From contig CAZSAC010000017.1 of NCBI GenBank assembly GCA_964604875.1, forward strand, positions 1-31,569: 31,569 nt of DNA. Direction: 5' to 3'. Positions 7,960-13,641 of the stretch are shown here, piece by piece. Position 1 is the first letter of the stretch. The number at the start of each line of letters is the position of its first letter. The DNA is from JAVVSR01 sp964604875. Lineage in GTDB: Bacteria; Bacillota; Clostridia; Christensenellales; CAG-917. The position numbers were made by a program, and so were the translations under genes. The notes beneath the pieces are model-generated. The model searched no databases, was not told the origin of the DNA, and was given only the letters and a program-made list of their open reading frames with translations.

Positions 7960-8805
7960 CTAATACGGATTTCTGTTCTTGTCTATGGCTAGTGAATAGG
8001 TGTGATAGTATTTGTTCAAGTCGCGCCTGTCTTGCTCTGCTTTAGTAAGCGGTTTTTCTATTCTAGCTGGCATACAAAACTTTACATAACTAGAAAAATC
8101 GGCAACGCTCATATTTTCTATGCGCTCATCTAACTTTTCGGACATTTCCTGAATAATTGCTTCCATTTCTTCGGTAGTAAGCTCCGACAAATCTTCATTG
8201 ACTTTCGCCGTGTCCTTGCTTTCGTAAAATTTCGCCAATGTTTCAACAATCTTGTCGTCGATGTATTGCACCGAACGCACCTTTTTGTCAGGCATATATT
8301 TTCTTTGATATTCTTCTCGGCTTATGCCCGCTAAATAAAAGTCGTACAAAAAAGATTTGTATTCTGGAATCTTTATGCTAAAAAAGTACTTTAGCTCTAT
8401 GCAATCTTCATAAATCTCCACAAACTCTCTTTTTGTGATGCCGTAGGGGATAAACTCCTGCTTTTCTTTAGATTGCCGTATATTGCGCTCCTTGCACAGC
8501 TTGTAGTTTTTATAATCATTATGAAGCCTGCTCAGAACATACTTTGCCCTCAGCTTGTAGTCATATGGACGAACACGCTCTAGTTCGCCTATGCCATAAT
8601 TGTTTTCCATAACGTTCTCTTTTTCACTACGATATGGCATAACTTCTTCATACAGACTTTGAGCAAGTTTTACAAACAACTCAACATTTTTGAAGGCTTG
8701 TTCAACGCTGAACTCTTCACAAATCGTTTTCATCGTATCAAGCTTTTCTGTCAAAATATTTAGCCTTTGCCTTAGCATAAGGTTCTCAATCAATGCTCTA
8801 TCCAT
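7960..8805 (-). CDS. Unknown, mainly helical cytoplasmic protein
   Basis: 281 residues, strongly charged and probably almost entirely alpha-helical, with no signal peptide or transmembrane segment. The N-terminal 60 residues (LMLRQRLNILTEKLDTMKTI) have coiled-coil character. Residues 190-240 are very acidic (ELTTEEMEAIIQEMSEKLDERIE), and the C terminus is basic. A ribosome-binding-site-like AAGGAT precedes the ATG. The gene has a terminator on each side (8981-9000 upstream, 7829-7860 downstream), so it is probably transcribed alone. I do not recognise the family. A structural, regulatory or anti-phage role would be guesswork. Confidence 0.7.
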   Translation of the reverse strand: MDRALIENLMLRQRLNILTEKLDTMKTICEEFSVEQAFKNVELFVKLAQSLYEEVMPYRSEKENVMENNYGIGELERVRPYDYKLRAKYVLSRLHNDYKNYKLCKERNIRQSKEKQEFIPYGITKREFVEIYEDCIELKYFFSIKIPEYKSFLYDFYLAGISREEYQRKYMPDKKVRSVQYIDDKIVETLAKFYESKDTAKVNEDLSELTTEEMEAIIQEMSEKLDERIENMSVADFSSYVKFCMPARIEKPLTKAEQDRRDLNKYYHTYSLAIDKNRNPY

Positions 8806-9010
8806 TACAATTTATCCTTATTTTCATCTCTCATTTTGCCCTTAAAAAACTCATAATTTCTTACTGTGGAGTGATAATAGCATAAACATAAAATTTTTAC
8901 AAGCGTGAGTTGTGTATGGTTTCGGGACACCTTGCAACTTTTTTTGCAATTTGGCAAAATATTTTTGACAGAAATGATAAAACCGCCTGTTTGGGCGGTT
9001 GATTCTAGCC
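8806..9010. other. Short intergenic region with a leftward terminator
   Basis: About 200 bases between the 94-residue protein gene and the helical protein gene. It contains the hairpin at 8981-9000 and otherwise AT-rich sequence that may hold the promoter of the 7960-8805 gene. No convincing reading frame lies here. Confidence 0.55.
8977..9000 (-). terminator. Intrinsic terminator ending the amidoligase operon
   Basis: AACCGCC (8981-8987) and GGCGGTT (8994-9000) form a perfect seven-base stem with a six-base loop; on the minus strand TTTTATC follows. It begins ten bases after the stop codon of the 94-residue protein, so it defines the end of the four-gene amidoligase operon. Confidence 0.75.
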
Positions 9011-9295
9011 TTAATCGCTTGGCCATAGCACAATACATTTGAGTAGGTCGGTCTTTTTATATTTGTTGCCATAGAAGTCGGTCGCTGTGTCGCCTTCGAC
9101 ATTGTATTCGCTTTCTTCAATGTAATTGTCTTGTCTCCTAAAGGTGTTTTTCATATAAGCCGTTTGTAACATATACTGTTCGCTTGGCATTAAGCAAAAG
9201 TTGTTGCCTTCGGCATCTCCAGATAGCGCCACATGGGCGGTTGGGTCTTCTTCTTTTAGTGCTTCAATTAGTTGTCTTACTGTTAGCGCTTTCAT
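9011..9295 (-). CDS. Small unknown protein, last gene of the amidoligase operon
   Basis: 94 residues. The N-terminal pattern MKALTVRQLIEALKEEDPTAHVALSGDAEG is like the small mobile-element proteins that begin TVxxLIxxLxxxDPxAxV and continue with a strand and an SxDxEGN turn. There is no enzyme motif that I can name. It has a good ribosome binding site (AGGAGA) and lies 10 bases after the preceding gene, so it is the fourth gene of the amidoligase operon. It may be an accessory or a target of the amidoligase, or an unrelated passenger. Confidence 0.75.
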   Translation of the reverse strand: MKALTVRQLIEALKEEDPTAHVALSGDAEGNNFCLMPSEQYMLQTAYMKNTFRRQDNYIEESEYNVEGDTATDFYGNKYKKTDLLKCIVLWPSD

Positions 9296-9305
9296 TTTTT
9301 ATCTC

Positions 9306-9518
9306 CTAATATTTGTTTGATTGGTCAATTAGATTGACATATTGCCTAATAATTGCTAACGCTTGTTCGTAGCTTTGGCTTGCGAATACGCTGTCTCGTA
9401 GGCTGTTATAATCGGTTTCTCGGTGTAGTTTGCGCATAGCTTTTGAGACTAGTCCTAGCAGGTGATATATGTTGCCAGTCTCGCCACGGCTGTCGAAATA
9501 CACTGTTGGCTTATTCAT
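9306..9518 (-). CDS. Small unknown protein in the amidoligase operon
   Basis: 70 residues with an N-terminal YFDSRGETGNIYHLLG motif (7-22), a central helix with KAMRKLHRETDYNSLRD, and a C-terminal helix AIIRQYVNLID. The (F)DxRGxxGNI start is reminiscent of short proteins carried by phages and plasmids. Its start overlaps the stop of the cyclotransferase-like gene as ATGA, implying translational coupling, and an AAGGAG ribosome binding site lies inside that gene. Tight coupling to the amidoligase and cyclotransferase makes it a candidate partner or substrate; this is inference. Confidence 0.75.
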   Translation of the reverse strand: MNKPTVYFDSRGETGNIYHLLGLVSKAMRKLHRETDYNSLRDSVFASQSYEQALAIIRQYVNLIDQSNKY

Positions 9519-9946
9519 TGTTGTTCTCCTTTCAATCTTTTTTCGGTGTCTTCTAGCGCTCCGATTAAGAAGCTCTCGTCTAGTCCTACGTCTCGGTAGC
9601 CTTGTTGTATCGCTTCGTAATAGCTCATATTTGGCAGATTTGGCTTGCCGTCATTCATCATATAGACTAGGCATTTCATTGTTTCGCCTTTGCATTCGAC
9701 TTCTAGGTATTCTTTCCTATATAGATAAGGATAACCTTCGTATCTATCCAACGCTCGCTCGCTACTGTCATCTATATCCCAAATCCCAACGGGTGTCATT
9801 TTGCCTTGCTCGTATTCTATGGTTGCCACACCCCTAAAGGTTAGTTGATAGTCTTTTAGAAGGGCGGTCCCCACCACCTTTGCGGTGGGACATCTTCTCG
9901 CCATTTGTCTTAGGTTTAGATTGCTTCCGTATGCTATGTATTTCAT
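9515..9946 (-). CDS. Gamma-glutamylcyclotransferase-like (AIG2/GGCT fold) protein
   Basis: 143 residues with the AIG2/GGCT signature. The N-terminal YGSNL loop (6-10) binds the gamma-glutamyl group, and Glu70 in LDRYEGYP is the expected catalytic base; the strands VGIWDI and CLVYMM complete the barrel. Family members release 5-oxoproline from gamma-glutamyl amides. It starts in a TAATG overlap with the upstream amidoligase stop codon, with AGGAG upstream, so the two should be made together. Pairing a gamma-glutamyl ligase-type enzyme with a cyclotransferase suggests that one adds and the other removes or edits a glutamyl linkage. Confidence 0.88.
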   Translation of the reverse strand: MKYIAYGSNLNLRQMARRCPTAKVVGTALLKDYQLTFRGVATIEYEQGKMTPVGIWDIDDSSERALDRYEGYPYLYRKEYLEVECKGETMKCLVYMMNDGKPNLPNMSYYEAIQQGYRDVGLDESFLIGALEDTEKRLKGEQQ

Positions 9947-10836
9947 TATGCTATTCTCCTATTATCTTTCCAAGCGATATCGCCGTCTAATTTTGCCAGC
10001 AGGTGATGTCTTGCCGTTTTGTACTCTTCGCCGTTTAGCCCTAGCCTTATTAGCCAGGTGCGGAAGGTGAACTTTTCGTTTGTGCTAACCGTCTCTTTTC
10101 GAGATGCTCCTTTTTGAACTTTTGCCTGATGGCTTATGGCTAAGGCTAGTTGTATATACGCCTTTATCTTGCCCGCGTGGAGCGTGCTGTTAAACATTCT
10201 GAATTCCACCGTCCCTTTTTGCCATACGCTGTGAAGATTGAGCGCGTGGTATCTTGTATGGCTGTAGTGCATATAGCTTTCATCTTGTCCGTTGTACCAG
10301 ATACTTTTTACTTCGGCTAAGCTTTTTGGTTTTTTCTTGTCTAGGTCATCTAGCAGTTTTGTCTCGACCTTTTTGCACCATTTTACCGTTCTTTCTTCGT
10401 TTACTTCTAGCGCTTTGAACAGTAGCGTTTCTTTGCTTGCCATTATGCTTGCCAGGTTCTTTAAGCTCTTTGCCGTGTGTCCGCTTGCATCAACGTGTAT
10501 GTGTACTCCGCAACTGCTGTTCACCTTGCCCCCGACTTTTCTTATCGCTCTTACGATGCTTTGTATTGTTTCGATGTCATTGTAATCGCATATCGGCGTT
10601 ACAAACTCGCACTTGTAGCTACTGTCTGCATACCCGCCATTTGAGTTTTCGGCTTGTATGCTAGCGTCTGACATTATCTTCCATTTTCTACCGTCGGCTG
10701 TCTTGCTTGCGTAAGCGTTGTAACCCCCGCCTTCGTATTGGCTTGTCGCGCCGAGTACACTTGCGACTTGCTCGATTGCCACCGCTCTCGTTATGCCCGT
10801 GAACTCAATTTCTATTCCGAATTTTTGTGTTTTCAT
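9946..10836 (-). CDS. Amidoligase_2 family enzyme (glutamine-synthetase-like fold)
   Basis: 296 residues. Motifs typical of the Amidoligase_2 family are visible: FGIEIEFTG (6-14) with metal-binding Glu9 and Glu11, CEFVTPI (76-82), GVHIHVD (110-116), RYHALNLHS near 195 and TVEFRMFNSTL near 209. Together they form the metal and ATP site of a glutamine-synthetase-like amide ligase. The family was predicted to make peptide or protein amide bonds and often sits beside AIG2-type cyclotransferases, exactly as here. It is the first gene of a four-gene operon and has an AAGGAG ribosome binding site. Its substrate is unknown. A role in modifying host, rival-phage or element proteins is possible but not shown. 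Confidence 0.88.
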   Translation of the reverse strand: MKTQKFGIEIEFTGITRAVAIEQVASVLGATSQYEGGGYNAYASKTADGRKWKIMSDASIQAENSNGGYADSSYKCEFVTPICDYNDIETIQSIVRAIRKVGGKVNSSCGVHIHVDASGHTAKSLKNLASIMASKETLLFKALEVNEERTVKWCKKVETKLLDDLDKKKPKSLAEVKSIWYNGQDESYMHYSHTRYHALNLHSVWQKGTVEFRMFNSTLHAGKIKAYIQLALAISHQAKVQKGASRKETVSTNEKFTFRTWLIRLGLNGEEYKTARHHLLAKLDGDIAWKDNRRIA

Positions 10837-10953
10837 TGGCTAATCTCCTTTGTTTTTTGTAACACAAACATACCGCAAAGACTTAATAATGGCTACTACA
10901 AATCGCTATAAAAACACATAAAAATCAAAGAAAAAAACGCCTGTCTAAAAGGC

Positions 10954-10982
10954 TTGCAATAACGTTATTTATAAGCTAAAAT
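10954..10982 (+). promoter_or_regulatory. Promoter of the DUF6809-like gene with internal palindrome
   Basis: TTGCAA (10954-10959) and TAAAAT (10977-10982) are 17 bases apart and lie 23 bases before the ATG at 11006. A perfect 12-base palindrome AATAACGTTATT (10958-10969) sits between the boxes, where a bound repressor would block polymerase. The same intergenic region must drive the divergent amidoligase operon. An AGGC/GCCT hairpin followed by T residues lies on the minus strand at about 10940-10955, a possible weak leader terminator for that operon. Confidence 0.65.
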
Positions 10983-11005
10983 ACGCAAAACTTTGGAGGC
11001 GAAAA

Positions 11006-11284
11006 ATGAAAAGCGTAATAATATACGACATATTGTGTGGCAATTTGAGCGATGATATATTGCTAGAAAGCCCTGCGGAAAAAGCAAAAATGGCAGAAGC
11101 TAAGGAAAAGTATTTTGCATTTATTGAAACGCTCAGCAAGGAGCAAAAAGATATGTTTGACAGCCTAGTAGAACTTGGGCAAGAACACAGAATAATGCTG
11201 ACGGATAAATATTTTCAAAAAGGCGTTTTTCTTGGAATAAAGCTAATGAATGAGGTATATAGCGATGTATCTACCGATGCTTAG
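11006..11284 (+). CDS. DUF6809-like small protein
   Basis: 92 residues, acidic and helical. The layout (an IYDILCGNLSDD opening, two amphipathic helices around KYFAFIETLSKEQKDMFDSLVEL, and a closing FQKGVFLGIKLMNEVY helix) matches small Bacillota proteins annotated as DUF6809, whose function is unknown. It has a strong ribosome binding site GGAGG seven bases before the ATG and a recognisable promoter. Its end overlaps the next gene by 20 bases, so the two are translated together from one message near the right end of the element. Confidence 0.75.
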   Translation: MKSVIIYDILCGNLSDDILLESPAEKAKMAEAKEKYFAFIETLSKEQKDMFDSLVELGQEHRIMLTDKYFQKGVFLGIKLMNEVYSDVSTDA

Positions 11285-11906
11285 GACGGCTGAGCAGGTG
11301 GTATCGTATTTTAAGGAGCAAGACCCCGAGACGGTTGTTACGGTATCCCTAATCAACTATTTGATTAAAACCAACAAGATTATTGGTCGCAAGATTGGTA
11401 GCAAGGTGCTTGTCAATTTTGACGAGTGCGTTTACTTTTTTATGCTAGATATTATCTCTGCCGAACCGCAAACAAAAAGCCCCCGACATATGGTTACTAC
11501 GGGGGATATTTATAGGCTATTTATGGCAAACGATGAAGATACTAGAGTGCGCAAAAGTTTGATAAAAACAGTGATTGCCACTGGCAAGGTTTTTTCCGTG
11601 TGGCTACCGCAGGGACATTGGCTAGTTGACTTAGACGAATTTGTCCGTTTCTTCACGGGTGGCAAGGTTTTTATTCCACCAAATGACACCCAAGAAATCA
11701 TACGGCCCTATGGCTCACGAGAGCAACGGTCCAGACTCCCACGGCTAAGACACTACGAGCAATGCTACCATCTTCTCAGGCGAGACTATCCACAGCTAAA
11801 CATAACCTGGCAACAACTTCACTCACTAGCGCACGGCGGAGAAGTATTTTGTATGTGGTACAATAATAGATGGATAGTAGATTACAGATTTTTCCAAAAA
11901 TGTTAA
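11265..11906 (+). CDS. Triple excisionase-like helix-turn-helix protein
   Basis: 213 residues made of three tandem units of about 55-60 residues. Unit 1 runs from LRTAEQVVSYFKEQD to KVLVNFDECVYFF, unit 2 from VTTGDIYRLFMANDED to HWLVDLDEFVRFF, and unit 3 from LRHYEQCYHLLRRD to RWIVDYRFFQ. Each unit has two helices followed by a wing ending in [LWI]-V-[ND]-x-[DR]-E/F, and unit 1 is clearly related to the 66-residue protein at 4589-4789. I chose ATG 11265, nine bases after GAGG; ATG 11250 and 11277 are alternatives. It lies next to the repeat-rich right end, so it may bind repeated arm sites there as an excision or regulatory factor. I know of no described family with this triplication. Confidence 0.75.
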   Translation: MYLPMLRTAEQVVSYFKEQDPETVVTVSLINYLIKTNKIIGRKIGSKVLVNFDECVYFFMLDIISAEPQTKSPRHMVTTGDIYRLFMANDEDTRVRKSLIKTVIATGKVFSVWLPQGHWLVDLDEFVRFFTGGKVFIPPNDTQEIIRPYGSREQRSRLPRLRHYEQCYHLLRRDYPQLNITWQQLHSLAHGGEVFCMWYNNRWIVDYRFFQKC

Positions 11907-11921
11907 AAAATATCACTCTAG

Positions 11922-11979
11922 TTTGCATCTTTTACCCCTAACATTGTAACTATACTTTGCATCTTTTGCCAAAAGATGC
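11922..11979. repeat. TTTGCATCTTTT repeats and 21-base palindrome
   Basis: TTTGCATCTTTT occurs at 11922-11933 and 11956-11967. The second copy is the left arm of a perfect inverted repeat: GCATCTTTTG (11959-11968) and CAAAAGATGC (11970-11979) around a single C. TATTTTTG follows, so the structure might also terminate the 11006-11906 transcript. A protein-binding role and a terminator role are both possible. Confidence 0.7.
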
Positions 11980-12056
11980 TATTTTTGATGTCAAAATCTC
12001 GTTTTGTATTAAAGTCGGACGAAAAGTAAATTGCTAGATTGGTGGGAAAAGAGCCC

Positions 12057-12113
12057 TTTGCGGAACAATGTCAATGCTTAGCGGAATAATACATTGGGGT
12101 TTAGCGGAATATT
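12057..12113 (+). repeat. Three direct repeats with GCGGAA core
   Basis: GCGGAA occurs at 12060, 12081 and 12104, in the extended form T-T-[AT]-G-C-G-G-A-A-[TC]-A. Spacings of 21 and 23 bases put all three on about the same face of the helix. They lie about 200 bases inside the att site and are good candidates for integrase or excisionase arm-type sites. Confidence 0.65.
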
Positions 12114-12154
12114 ATGTCGAAATTTTCTAACCAATAATTTCTTAAAAATGAATG

Positions 12155-12176
12155 TAGTCACCCAATTAGTCACCCA
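12155..12176 (+). repeat. TAGTCACCCA tandem direct repeat
   Basis: TAGTCACCCA occurs at 12155-12164 and 12167-12176. An inverted partial copy (GGGTGAC) lies near 12231. They are between the GCGGAA repeats and the att core and may also be recombinase-binding sites. Confidence 0.6.
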
Positions 12177-12309
12177 CGCTAGATTGAAAGATATTGAGCT
12201 GTATGAACGCTGTGAATGGTGTGGAGAATAAGGGTGACGAAATATGCAAAATATGCCCAAAGTGTAAGATATTTGCGGGAAAACAAGCTATTTGCGAAGC
12301 ATTTCGTAG

Positions 12310-12354
12310 CTCCTAAGCGAAAGGCCAGCAGTTCGAATCTGCTCACGAACACCA
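12310..12354 (+). other. attR: Right attachment site: 3' half of tRNA-Arg(CCT)
   Basis: The sequence starts at the anticodon loop CTCCTAA (anticodon CCT) and continues with the 3' anticodon stem GCGAA, variable loop, T arm (AGCAG, TTCGAAT, CTGCT), acceptor strand CACGAAC, discriminator A and encoded CCA. The 5' half, which should begin GTTCGTG, is absent, although AGCATTTCG just upstream recalls the D-arm side of tRNA-Arg. A 3' half-tRNA at the end of an element is the usual trace of tyrosine-recombinase integration. The intact gene should lie at the other end, left of the window. Confidence 0.85.
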
Positions 12355-12814
12355 AAAGACCACAATATTGTAAAATCAACAATGGAAAGCACCGGCAAAA
12401 GCAAGAGATATTTATGCAGTTCTTGCGTTTTAAGCTGTGATATCGAAAAATGCCTAGCAAATTCTTTCGAAAAAACCATATCGGGCTTAGCACACAACGC
12501 AGGCCCTATAAGGTGGGTTTTTTCTTGAACCTTAATTACGCCGATGTAGCAGAAATTATCGGTGATAATTATTGAAGCGTTTTTTTTAAATTCAACGCTT
12601 TCTTTTCGTATTTATTAATGATAGCGTTATAAAACTCATCCGAATTGCCACAATAAATTTGCGTGCTTCTTTCAAAAATGCTATTTTCCAACTTAAACAG
12701 CCATTTGGTGTAATAAAATAAATCTTTCATAATGTGATAATTATACAAGAAATCAAACAAATATGCAAGAGTTTGGGTTAAAACTTTGATAAGCTTATGC
12801 TAGGAGCTTACGAA
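12355..12814. other. Chromosomal intergenic region after the att site
   Basis: About 460 bases with no convincing gene. It contains two possible rightward terminators (12502-12526 and 12574-12608) and an inverted repeat AATTATC-GGT-GATAATT (12554-12570) that could be an operator. A weak promoter candidate, TTGGTG with CATAAT 17 bases later (12705-12733), lies upstream of the exporter gene. A TTG-initiated frame on the minus strand (12569-12760) lacks a ribosome binding site and recognisable content. Confidence 0.5.
12574..12608 (+). terminator. Possible rightward terminator
   Basis: AAGCGTT and AACGCTT form a seven-base stem around a T-rich loop, followed by TTCTTTTC. It lies downstream of the tRNA fragment and before the exporter operon. 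The loop is long and the T run is interrupted, so the call is tentative. Confidence 0.4.
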
Positions 12815-13633
12815 ATGAATGCAATATTATATTTTTTAATTTCGTTGATTGCAACAACAATAGGGGTTATATCTGGAATGGGCGGTGGTTCTATTATGAA
12901 ACCGCTGTTTGACATGCTAGGAAAATATAGTGCATTTGATATTGGAATAATGACTTCGGTAACAACGCTTGCGATGTCGGCGGTAACCGTGATTTTGAGC
13001 GTAGCGAAGAAGAATAAAGAAGAAGACCAAAGAAGCGAAAACAAAGGTACTCATATTTTGTTTTTCTTGGTTATAGGTTCGATTTTTGGAGGGTTATTAG
13101 GGGCTATAATTTTTGGAAAAATGACTGAATACGTTACAGATTATGTTGTTAAAATAACTCAGAACTGTATCCTTATCCTCATAATAATTATTATCTTGTT
13201 ATATATGAAAAGCAAGAACGATCAATTTTCGTTTAATTCAAACAAAAAGTATATTGCGGTAATTACGGGATTGATTTTAGGAATGATTTCGTCTTTCCTT
13301 GGGATAGGCGGTGGCCCATTGAATGTCGCTTTAATTATTTTGATTTTTGGGTTTGAAATGAAAACGGCGGTTTTTTTCAGTATATTTATTATTCTTTTTG
13401 CGCAAGCCACAAAATTAATATTGTCAATTATTCAAGGTGGGTTTGGCATTTTTAATATAGATAGTATTTTCTGTGTCGTATTTGCGGGGGTAGTGGGCGC
13501 CTTGTTGGGTCGATTAATTTCATCAAAGGCATCCGAAAAAGATGTAAAAAAAATTTTTAATTGCACACAAGTTATTATCGTTTTAACATGTGTTTACAAT
13601 ATAACAAAATATGCGGTAAGTTTATACTGGTAA
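12815..13633 (+). CDS. TauE/SafE family (TSUP) sulfur-oxyanion exporter
   Basis: 272 residues with about eight hydrophobic segments in two halves. Each half carries the glycine-rich TSUP signature: SGMGGGSIMKP near 18-28 and LGIGGGPLNV near 161-170. Family members move sulfite, sulfoacetate, sulfate or related anions across the cytoplasmic membrane. I chose ATG 12815 because TAGGAGC lies seven bases upstream; an ATG at 12797 is in frame but precedes that ribosome binding site. The gene is eight bases upstream of a sugar transporter and two genes upstream of a sulfatase. This suggests that it removes sulfate or sulfite released inside the cell. The substrate is inferred from context. Confidence 0.85.
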   Translation: MNAILYFLISLIATTIGVISGMGGGSIMKPLFDMLGKYSAFDIGIMTSVTTLAMSAVTVILSVAKKNKEEDQRSENKGTHILFFLVIGSIFGGLLGAIIFGKMTEYVTDYVVKITQNCILILIIIIILLYMKSKNDQFSFNSNKKYIAVITGLILGMISSFLGIGGGPLNVALIILIFGFEMKTAVFFSIFIILFAQATKLILSIIQGGFGIFNIDSIFCVVFAGVVGALLGRLISSKASEKDVKKIFNCTQVIIVLTCVYNITKYAVSLYW

Positions 13634-13641
13634 GGGTAAAT

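Larger units (their letters stand above)
11907..12309. other. Noncoding right end of the element, rich in repeats
   Basis: About 400 bases without a credible gene. It holds a TTTGCATC repeat family with a long palindrome (11922-11979) and three GCGGAA direct repeats about two helical turns apart (12060-12109). It also holds a TAGTCACCCA direct repeat (12155-12176) with an inverted GGGTGAC near 12231, and then the att site. Such density is expected where integrase and excisionase arm sites lie. Confidence 0.65.
1..12354. mobile_element. Integrated mobile element (right portion, left end outside window)
   Basis: A tyrosine integrase, an excisionase-like protein, a CHC2/Toprim primase-helicase with a candidate origin, restriction-modification cargo and many small unknown genes lie left of a 3' tRNA-Arg fragment that acts as the right boundary. 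Integration into the 3' half of a tRNA gene is standard for tyrosine recombinases. The strand of the fragment predicts that the intact tRNA lies beyond the left edge. GC content is mosaic: the integrase, primase and amidoligase genes are clearly more GC-rich than the restriction-modification block. No structural, packaging, relaxase or type IV secretion gene is visible, so the element resembles a satellite island or mobilisable element. The exact class cannot be decided from this part alone. Confidence 0.8.

Noticed and set aside
1..12354. Complete prophage or conjugative element
   Set aside because: No capsid, tail, terminase, lysis, relaxase or type IV secretion genes are visible; the missing left end could change this.
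12288..12497. Leftward 69-residue frame containing VREQIRTAGLSLRS
   Set aside because: This is the well-known artefact of translating a tRNA backwards; it covers the tRNA-Arg fragment and is not a gene.
12569..12760. Leftward 63-residue frame starting at TTG
   Set aside because: No ribosome binding site, no recognisable content, and it overlaps a terminator-like hairpin; probably chance.
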